A stretch of 21,218 bases of DNA, from positions 1 through 21,218 of the forward strand of contig JBCDEF010000021.1 in the NCBI GenBank assembly GCA_039179915.1, given 5' to 3'. The translations under genes and the position numbers were made by a program. Origin of the DNA: JANQQZ01 sp039179915 (GTDB lineage Bacteria > Planctomycetota > Phycisphaerae > Phycisphaerales > UBA1924). Positions 7,276 to 12,824 of the stretch are shown here, in pieces (within the stretch, counting starts at the first letter, position 1; every line of letters begins with the position of its first letter). The notes below the pieces were generated by a model, which worked only from the letters and a program-made list of their open reading frames with translations, was not told the DNA's origin and did not search any database.

Positions 7276-8852
7276 GGCGGCCGAGCAGAGTACGCCCAGC
7301 CCGCCGGCTCCTGCTCCGCCTGGTCGGCATCGCCTGCTTGACCGGCTCTCTCGCATCGCTCTCCGCATGCTCGACCGCGGCTCGTCCGGACCGCGCAGCA
7401 GCTTCACAGCCCTCGCTGCCCGAGTTTGTCGTCCGCGCCGCACTTGTCCTGCCGCTCGGCTGCGAGCCGCCAACGAACGCCGAAGCCGCCTACGGCCGGC
7501 TGATCTTGGATATCCAAGACTTTTTCGCCGCCGAACTCGATCGGCAGGGCCACGGCGCTCGACGCTTCTCGATCGAACGCCGCAACGCCTCACAGCACCC
7601 GAAGCTCCACATCGTCCACTCCGACCTCGATCGAACCGAACTCGCGGCTGGCACAGCCCGACAGCACCACGACCGCCTGATCAGCGAAGCGATCCAAGCC
7701 GGGCTGACGGTCGATAGGCCGGGGCAAGCCTGGCTCATCCTTGCCGAGTCATCGGGCCAGACCGAGGACGGTTCACTGTCGGGCATCGTCGCGCTCGGCA
7801 TCCGCGGACGACGCGACGGCAACGAGAACAACGGAGTCGCCGTCCGCACAGGACCGGTGCTTCAGGTCGTCGGCCAGAACGCTCTCGACGATCACAGCGT
7901 CGTGCTCGATCGAGTGTGGCCTGTCCTCGGCCCGCACGAAGTGCGGTCAGACAGCTTCCCATGGTTCGCCCACGGCACCAGAAGCGGCATCGCTTCCAGC
8001 ATCATCGGGTCCACCGCTCATGAACTCGGCCATGCCTTCGGACTGCTGCACACCTACGCGAACGATGGACTCTGGCGCCACCGAAATCTTGGGCCTGGCG
8101 CTGCCGTTCACTACGGCACGCTCATGGGCAACGGGTTCCGAGCATGGCGGTCCTGGCGCGAGGCGGGCGCGTTCTCTTCCCCTGCATCCCCCGAGTATCT
8201 CCGTCTCGCGCCCGCGTCCGCTGATCTGCTCGCGTTGAGTCCGTTCTTTGGAGGCTCGGATACAAGCTTTGATCCGACGCCGCCGGTCATCGCCGCCCCG
8301 CCAGAAACGCGCATCGACGAAGGCACATGGAGCCTGACCGTGCACGCGACCGCCAGCGACCCTGAGAGCGGTATCGCGCTTGCTCAGCTCTACAGCGGCC
8401 GCGAAACCGTCGCGTCAATGAGCTTCCCAGAAAGGCCGGCGAGGGCCGAGTTGACCTTCGAAACGGCTCGCATCCCGATGCCGCGGCCGGGCATCCGCAA
8501 CACCGGCTGGCAGCTCCGCATCTTCAACGGCAGCTTTCACGAACAAGCCGTGCCGCTGGCCGTCACACTTCCAGCGGGCTTCACGCCGGGCGCCCGGATC
8601 GACCTCATCCTGCCAGAAGCCACGGCCACGGTCAGCGAACCCGTCGCGATGTGGGCCCGCCGCCGCGGCCCGCTCGAACACGGCGCGCCAACCGAGTTTC
8701 GCTGGGACATGGGAGACGGAACACGCCTCGCCGGCGAGCGCGTCGAACACGCCTACAGCATTCCCGGAGTGTACAAGATCGCACTGACAGCGGAATTCGC
8801 AGACGGGCGTACAGCCAACGCCATGGATCGCATTCGCATCGTCGAGCGCTGA
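7272..8852 (+). CDS. Metzincin-like zinc metalloprotease lipoprotein with PKD-like domain
   Basis: A 526-residue predicted lipoprotein. An Arg-rich N-terminus and a hydrophobic stretch lead to lipobox 'LSAC' (Cys33). Residues 250-260 read HELGHAFGLLH, the HExxHxxGxxH zinc-binding signature of metzincins, with the general-base Glu at 251 and three His ligands. 'GTLMG' at about 283-287 provides the Met-turn. The ~200 residues before the site may hold a propeptide or N-terminal subdomain. After the catalytic part come a beta-rich segment (about 335-430) and a C-terminal PKD-like domain ('DMGDGTRLAGERVEHAYSIP', about 475-494). It should sit on the outside of a membrane and cleave proteins; the substrate is unknown. 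It is translationally coupled to the upstream regulator-like gene (GTGA) and converges on the next dockerin gene, 26 bp away. Confidence 0.85.
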   Translation: MRRPSRVRPARRLLLRLVGIACLTGSLASLSACSTAARPDRAAASQPSLPEFVVRAALVLPLGCEPPTNAEAAYGRLILDIQDFFAAELDRQGHGARRFSIERRNASQHPKLHIVHSDLDRTELAAGTARQHHDRLISEAIQAGLTVDRPGQAWLILAESSGQTEDGSLSGIVALGIRGRRDGNENNGVAVRTGPVLQVVGQNALDDHSVVLDRVWPVLGPHEVRSDSFPWFAHGTRSGIASSIIGSTAHELGHAFGLLHTYANDGLWRHRNLGPGAAVHYGTLMGNGFRAWRSWREAGAFSSPASPEYLRLAPASADLLALSPFFGGSDTSFDPTPPVIAAPPETRIDEGTWSLTVHATASDPESGIALAQLYSGRETVASMSFPERPARAELTFETARIPMPRPGIRNTGWQLRIFNGSFHEQAVPLAVTLPAGFTPGARIDLILPEATATVSEPVAMWARRRGPLEHGAPTEFRWDMGDGTRLAGERVEHAYSIPGVYKIALTAEFADGRTANAMDRIRIVER

Positions 8853-8878
8853 CAGCGAGCTGGCGCCAAGAGCGGCCG

Positions 8879-9613
8879 CTAACAGCCCTGGCCGAAAGCG
8901 TTGACCCACGCGAAGAAGTCGGCGCTCGTGCACTCTGTGTCGCCGTTGACATCGCACTGCGGCGCTTGCGTGTTGAACGCATTGACCCAAGCAAAGAAGT
9001 CGGAGCCATCCGCAACGCCGTCGCCGTTGATGTCGGCGACACACTCGCCATCGACCACCTTGACCGAAAAAAGCACATCACGGTCGCCGTAGATGAAGCT
9101 GTCCGCCATCGGCTCGATAGGGCTCTCGGCGATGCTGACCAGTCCTTCACCGTCGGCGTAGGGTCCGGGCCGCGCCGTCTCGAGCAGGTAGCCGCCATCC
9201 CCAGAAACGCTGTTCACCATGAATGCGTAAAGCATTCCACTAACCAACGACACGTCGGTTCCGGTGAAATCGACCGTGTACCACTCGAAGTCAGGCGTGA
9301 GCGTGACCGGCAGCGCGGCTGAACCCAGCGGGCTTCCCGCAGGCAGGCCCGACCCGTCGGTCTCGAACAGCGTGACGGTGACGGTCGCCGGGTCAGCCCC
9401 GTTGCGGCGGATGCTCAGATCGATCGACGAGACGATGCCATCCACAGTGGCGGTGAAGCTCTGCCCGAATCGGTTGCGGACACCCGCCGACCCAGCCAAC
9501 CCGTTGCCCGGGCCGAGGAACTCGGCAGTGACGATGTCAGACGCAGCCGCGGGGCTTGTCCACGCTGCGCAGCTCAGGGCCACCAGGCCAAAGACCATTG
9601 TCGGACGCGTCAT
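8879..9613 (-). CDS. Secreted GC-type dockerin protein
   Basis: A 244-residue exported protein. The ATG at 9613 is preceded by GAAGGAG at 7-bp spacing and starts a clear signal peptide ('MTRPTMVFGLVALSCAAWTS', then 'PAAASD', cleavage near residue 25). The middle ~160 residues form a beta-sandwich-like domain ('NRFGQSFTATVDGIVSSIDL', 'TVTLFETDGSGLP', 'WYTVDFTGTDVSLVSGMLYA'), similar to choice-of-anchor-type modules that show no enzymatic residues. The dockerin occupies about 190-244: first repeat 'CVADINGDGVADGSDFFAWV', second 'CDVNGDTECTSADFFAWVNA', ending FGQGC. The first repeat is closer to a classical dockerin loop and lacks the second Cys. A perfect palindromic operator candidate (9668-9682) lies 54 bp upstream. 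Confidence 0.86.
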   Translation of the reverse strand: MTRPTMVFGLVALSCAAWTSPAAASDIVTAEFLGPGNGLAGSAGVRNRFGQSFTATVDGIVSSIDLSIRRNGADPATVTVTLFETDGSGLPAGSPLGSAALPVTLTPDFEWYTVDFTGTDVSLVSGMLYAFMVNSVSGDGGYLLETARPGPYADGEGLVSIAESPIEPMADSFIYGDRDVLFSVKVVDGECVADINGDGVADGSDFFAWVNAFNTQAPQCDVNGDTECTSADFFAWVNAFGQGC

Positions 9614-9667
9614 GTCTCGTCTCCTTCTCGTGGCGATCATTGGCGGGCCCATCGCCGCGCCGCAGGA

Positions 9668-9682
9668 ATGTTTTGAAAACAT
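9668..9682. promoter_or_regulatory. Palindromic operator candidate, ATGTTTTGAAAACAT
   Basis: A perfect 15-bp 7-1-7 palindrome, in the 119-bp gap between the stop of the small 9733 gene and the start of the minus-strand dockerin gene. It is the best-conserved of three sites in the window sharing this sequence. Confidence 0.7.
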
Positions 9683-9732
9683 ACCCGATCGCACGTTGAG
9701 CCGCAACAGCATTCTCCCAGGCCGAGGTATCG

Positions 9733-10020
9733 TTAGGCATCAGCCGAACCGGATCGCCCGTCACTGATCATGCCGAGCCGCAGCAAGAATAGCTCCGCTT
9801 CGTACAGCGTCGCCTCGCTGAAATCCTCGGGAATTGGAGGGTTGCGACGCGGGCACAGGAGCGTTGGCAGCGTGGCTCGCTCGCCGGTGCGGCAGGCATG
9901 GGCCTGAAGGATCGCGTAGTACACGGCCGACGCGGATCGGCACAGAACATCCGCATCATGCTGGGGCATCCCGCCCTCCGATCTGTCGAGCCGCCGAGCC
10001 TCCTCGCTGTCGTCTGCCAC
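9733..10020 (-). CDS. Small hypothetical protein downstream of a Fur-like box
   Basis: A 95-residue soluble protein I do not recognise. I set the start at GTG 10020 because a strong AGGAGG lies 6 bases upstream; the longer frame from GTG 10035 would translate through that SD. The sequence has a charged N-terminus, a helical 'DADVLCRSASAVYYAILQAH' segment, a Pro/Cys-containing loop ('LPTLLCPRRNPPIPEDFSEA') and a second helix ('LYEAELFLLRLGM'). No signal peptide or membrane helix is present, so it is probably cytoplasmic. The two Cys could be ligands, but that is speculation. The palindrome at 10053-10071, related to those around the iron operon, sits 32 bp upstream of the start, suggesting iron-responsive control. 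Confidence 0.6.
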   Translation of the reverse strand: MADDSEEARRLDRSEGGMPQHDADVLCRSASAVYYAILQAHACRTGERATLPTLLCPRRNPPIPEDFSEATLYEAELFLLRLGMISDGRSGSADA

Positions 10021-10052
10021 GCTTGACCTCCTCACGCTGCGTCGCTGTATCT

Positions 10053-10071
10053 ATTGAGACCGAGTCTCAAT
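10053..10071. promoter_or_regulatory. Fur-like palindrome upstream of the 9733-10020 gene
   Basis: ATTGAGACCGAGTCTCAAT is a perfect 8-base inverted repeat around CGA. It differs at two central bases from the copies at 15627-15641 and 20039-20055. It lies 32 bp before the small minus-strand gene, where a bound repressor would block the promoter. It may also act on the divergent dockerin gene at 10278. Confidence 0.65.
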
Positions 10072-10174
10072 TACGCAAGCTTATCCTGCATTTCAGGAGC
10101 GGTCGAGCCCGCTCTGAACGGTCTGAGGCCGCGAACTCAGTGCGAACGAGCCCCTGAAGCTCTGCCGAACGCCA

Positions 10175-10189
10175 ATGTTCTCAAAACAT
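10175..10189. promoter_or_regulatory. Palindromic operator candidate, ATGTTCTCAAAACAT
   Basis: A 7-1-7 palindrome with one mismatch, 88 bp before the ATG of the first of three tandem secreted-protein paralogues. It is the third copy of the motif at 5908 and 9668. Confidence 0.6.
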
Positions 10190-10277
10190 GTTTGTGTCTG
10201 TCTTTGCTCGCCAGTACGCTGGTTCCAGACGACACCCTCCGGCACATCGTGTGCGCCGGTGCCAAGGGAGAGCCACG

Positions 10278-11090
10278 ATGAGCGGATCCAGCACGCTTCT
10301 GACGAGATTCACCGCCTGCGCAGGCTCGGTCGCAGCCGCCAATGCCGCGAACGGCCAGATCGAGGTTGTCGACCTCGGCCCGGTCGATGGCGATATCTCC
10401 ATCTCGGGATCAAACGCCACGGGCGCCATCGGTCTCGATTTTGACAGCGACGGCGTGGTAGACATGCGGATACGTCGCAATCTCAGCAGCGGGCGGCTCA
10501 AGCTCTTCGTAGACGGTGATTCCGCCAACGGTCAGGGCAACAACGAAGAAGACGAGATCATTGCTTTTGCCGGCGGGCTGAACCCGATCGCGCTCTCGGC
10601 GGGCGACCTGATCGGCCCTTCGCCGGCTGCCGGAGAATTCACATTCGCATCGAACGACAACGGCGCGCTCGGGAACAGCGAGATCTGGGCGGCAGAGAGC
10701 GGGGCATCATCGTCAGAGGGCGACTTCCCGGTGGACGGCGTTGAGCGATTCATCGGCGTCCGCACCGTTCTTGACGGGACGACGCACTTCGGCTGGATCG
10801 GGATTGTCCTCGATGAGGAGCAGTTCAGCCCGCTGACATTCATGAACGGCTACGTCAGCTCGATCGCGTACAACACCGTCCCCAACGAGCCGATCGTGGC
10901 GGGCGATCGCGGCGGCGCGGTCGACTGCACCTGCGATGTCAACGCCGACACGCTCTGCAACGGATCAGACTTCTTTGCCTGGGTCAGCGCGTTCGGCGCT
11001 CAGGCCCCCGAGTGCGATGTCAACGCCGACACGCTCTGCAACGGTTCGGACTTCTTTGCTTGGGTCAGCGCGTTCGGCCAGGGATGCTGA
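10278..11090 (+). CDS. Secreted GC-type dockerin protein, tandem paralogue 1
   Basis: A 270-residue exported protein. The ATG at 10278 has AAGGGAG at 7-bp spacing; the earlier in-frame ATG at 10188 lies in the operator site. The signal-like N-terminus ends near 'ANAANGQ' (residue ~27). The body (about 28-212) is a beta-rich domain with 'GLDFDSDGVVDMRI' (52-65, a possible Ca-binding Asp loop), 'GGLNPIALSAGDLIGPS', 'ERFIGVRTVLDGTTHFGWIG' and 'SIAYNTVPNEPIVAGD'. The same marker phrases occur in the next two genes, so they are paralogues. The C-terminal dockerin (217-270) has two almost identical 'CDVNADTLCNGSDFFAWVSA' repeats and ends FGQGC. Function is unknown; an extracellular structural or binding protein is likely. 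Confidence 0.86.
   Translation: MSGSSTLLTRFTACAGSVAAANAANGQIEVVDLGPVDGDISISGSNATGAIGLDFDSDGVVDMRIRRNLSSGRLKLFVDGDSANGQGNNEEDEIIAFAGGLNPIALSAGDLIGPSPAAGEFTFASNDNGALGNSEIWAAESGASSSEGDFPVDGVERFIGVRTVLDGTTHFGWIGIVLDEEQFSPLTFMNGYVSSIAYNTVPNEPIVAGDRGGAVDCTCDVNADTLCNGSDFFAWVSAFGAQAPECDVNADTLCNGSDFFAWVSAFGQGC
10932..11078 (+). repeat. Two 66-bp direct repeats encoding dockerin halves
   Basis: 10932-10997 and 11013-11078 differ at only 3 of 66 bases, and the differences I see are mostly silent or conservative. The spacer encodes AQAPE. The near identity suggests a recent duplication or gene conversion inside the dockerin of this one gene; the corresponding halves of the next gene have diverged more. 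Confidence 0.85.
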
Positions 11091-11123
11091 ACACACGGCA
11101 TCATTGATCTGGAGATGTGAGAC

Positions 11124-11948
11124 GTGAAGATCAATCGCTCCAAAGTTCCTGGAATCGCGATGACCGCGCTCCCTCTTGCGGCGGCAAGCAGCGCGCACAG
11201 CCAGATCGCCGTGACCGATCTTGGTCCAACCGCAGGCGACTTTTCCGCGGATGCAGTGGAGGGGTTTTCGAGCTTGGCTGTCCCACTGGATTTCGATGGC
11301 GACGGCGTCGAAGACCTCCAGATTCGGACGAGGCAGTTCGACAACCTGCTCAAGGTCATCGTCGATGGCGATGCAGACAACAGCCAGGCCAACAACGAGG
11401 AGGACGAGATCATCGCCTTCCCCGGCAGCCTGAACCCCATCGCGCTGACTGCCGGCGATCGGATCGGTCCGAGCCCGTCGGAGGGCGCATTCGTGCTGGC
11501 ATCCAACGACATGGGCCAGCTCGGAGACAGCAACGTGTGGCGGGCGTTCACTGATCCGCCGGCGACATCATCCGAGGGCGACTTCCCGGTCGGCGGTGAG
11601 GAGCGGTTCATCGGTGTTCGGACTGTAATCGATGGCAATACGCACTTTGCATGGATCGGTATTGTGATCGACAGCGAGACGTTCTCACCGGATATTGGTG
11701 TGAACGGCTATGTCTCAGCCATCGCGTACAACACGGTCCCCGGCGAGCCGATCACGGCCGGCGACCGCGGCGACGGAGTCGATTGTGCCTGCGACGTCAA
11801 CAGCGACACGCGCTGCACGAGCGCAGACTTCTTCGCGTGGGTTAACGCGTTCGGCGCACAGGCACCCGAGTGCGATGTCAACGGCGACACACTCTGCACG
11901 AGTGCTGATTTCTTCGCATGGGTGAACGCTTTCGGCGTTGGCTGCTGA
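11124..11948 (+). CDS. Secreted GC-type dockerin protein, tandem paralogue 2
   Basis: A 274-residue paralogue of the preceding gene, 33 bp after it and probably on the same transcript. It starts with GTG; GGAG at 11111-11114 is a modest SD. The signal-like N-terminus runs to 'AAASSAHSQ' (~residue 27). Shared body motifs are 'LDFDGDGVEDLQIR', 'GSLNPIALTAGDRIGPS', 'ERFIGVRTVIDGNTHFAWIG' and 'AIAYNTVPGEPITAGD'. The dockerin (about 221-274) reads 'CDVNSDTRCTSADFFAWVNA' and 'CDVNGDTLCTSADFFAWVNA', ending FGVGC. Compared with paralogue 1 the two halves are less alike. A hairpin follows at 11962-11990. No enzymatic motif is seen. Confidence 0.86.
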   Translation: MKINRSKVPGIAMTALPLAAASSAHSQIAVTDLGPTAGDFSADAVEGFSSLAVPLDFDGDGVEDLQIRTRQFDNLLKVIVDGDADNSQANNEEDEIIAFPGSLNPIALTAGDRIGPSPSEGAFVLASNDMGQLGDSNVWRAFTDPPATSSEGDFPVGGEERFIGVRTVIDGNTHFAWIGIVIDSETFSPDIGVNGYVSAIAYNTVPGEPITAGDRGDGVDCACDVNSDTRCTSADFFAWVNAFGAQAPECDVNGDTLCTSADFFAWVNAFGVGC

Positions 11949-11961
11949 GGACTCCTCGCGT

Positions 11962-11990
11962 CCGGCTCCCGAGCGGGATCCGGGCGTTTT
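11962..11990 (+). terminator. Likely Rho-independent terminator after paralogue 2
   Basis: CCGGCTCCC (11962-11970) pairs with GGGATCCGG (11975-11983) with one mismatch around a GAGC loop, and GCGTTTT follows. The T-run is short, so termination may be partial, letting some transcripts reach paralogue 3. Confidence 0.6.
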
Positions 11991-12055
11991 CGTTTGGCCG
12001 GTACATGAGAGACAACCGGCTTTCGTATTTTTGTACGCTTTTGGAGAGACAAGCA

Positions 12056-12730
12056 ATGAGTGAGCACAAGAACCTGTCCGCCGGCAAGCTGCTGGCGGCC
12101 GCACCCCTCGCTGCTGTTGCCGGCGGGGCGAACGGCCAGATCGTCTACACGGAGCTCGGCCCGGTCGTTGGTGACATCTCGTACCCAGGTGCGTCGACGC
12201 TGAACCTGGATTTTGATCAGGACAGCATCGCCGACATGCGCATCCGGCAGAACTTCATCTCCGGCCAAGCGAAGGTCTTTGTTGATGGCGACGCCAGCAA
12301 CAGCGAGAACGGCAACGCCGAGGACGAGGTGTTCACCGCGCTGGGCGGCCTCAACCCGCTTGCCCTCTCGGCCGGCGATCTGATCAGCGATACCCCGGGC
12401 CTCGGCCAGGCGTGGACCTTTGCCTCGAACGACGGGCAGTCCGGCACCAGCGACATCTGGCGATCGACCGGGAGCGGCGATTTTGCCGTCGACGGCCTCG
12501 AGCGGTTCTTTGGCGTGCGGACCGTGCTCAACGGCAACACGCACTATGGCTGGGTCGGTGTTGTGCTCAACAGCGAGGACGGCCTTGAAATGGACGGCTT
12601 CATCACCGGCTACGCCTACAACAGCGTGCCGAACGGCTTCATCGAAGCCGGCCAGATCCCGGCACCGGGTGTTGGAGCGGTCGGCCTGCTCGGCGGCGCC
12701 ATGCTCGCCCGCCGGCGCCGCTCGGCCTGA
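12056..12730 (+). CDS. Secreted paralogue 3 with PEP-CTERM-like anchor instead of dockerin
   Basis: A 224-residue protein with the same body as the two preceding genes: 'LGPVVGDISYPGASTLNLDF', 'DSIADMRIRQNF', 'GGLNPLALSAGDLISD', 'ERFFGVRTVLNGNTHYGWVG' and 'GYAYNSVPNGFIEAGQ'. TTGGAG lies 9 bases before the ATG and a signal-like N-terminus ends near 'GGANGQ' (residue ~28). The C-terminus differs: 'IPAPGVGAVGLLGGAMLARR' (from about 201) followed by RRSA, i.e. a Pro-rich sorting motif, one hydrophobic helix and an Arg cluster. This is the PEP-CTERM layout recognised by exosortase-type transpeptidases, so the protein should be anchored or sorted differently from its dockerin-bearing paralogues. 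A strong terminator follows at 12752. Confidence 0.85.
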   Translation: MSEHKNLSAGKLLAAAPLAAVAGGANGQIVYTELGPVVGDISYPGASTLNLDFDQDSIADMRIRQNFISGQAKVFVDGDASNSENGNAEDEVFTALGGLNPLALSAGDLISDTPGLGQAWTFASNDGQSGTSDIWRSTGSGDFAVDGLERFFGVRTVLNGNTHYGWVGVVLNSEDGLEMDGFITGYAYNSVPNGFIEAGQIPAPGVGAVGLLGGAMLARRRRSA

Positions 12731-12751
12731 CCGGGAAACGCATATCTCTGA

Positions 12752-12799
12752 AATCCCCCACACCCCCACGCGGTTCGAGCCGGGTGGGGGATTTTCTTT
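12752..12799 (+). terminator. Strong Rho-independent terminator after paralogue 3
   Basis: AATCCCCCAC (12752-12761) pairs perfectly with GTGGGGGATT (12784-12793), and TTCTTT follows. The interior CGCGGTTCGAGCCG can add a second stem. It closes the tandem secreted-protein cluster, 22 bp after the stop. Confidence 0.85.
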
Positions 12800-12824
12800 G
12801 GCCGCTTGCGAAGCATGCCGCACC

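Noticed and set aside
8864..8880. Palindromes TGGCGCCA and AGCGGCCGCT between converging genes
   Set aside because: They have no loop or T-run for a terminator and are short GC palindromes expected by chance in GC-rich DNA.
10932..11078. CRISPR-like repeats
   Set aside because: The two repeats are in frame, encode dockerin halves and are only two in number.
12420..12824. Upstream extension of the phosphatase-like gene
   Set aside because: The frame is open but overlaps paralogue 3 and its strong terminator, and the sequence is Ala/Ser/Arg-rich shadow; ATG 12825 or a start close to it is more likely.
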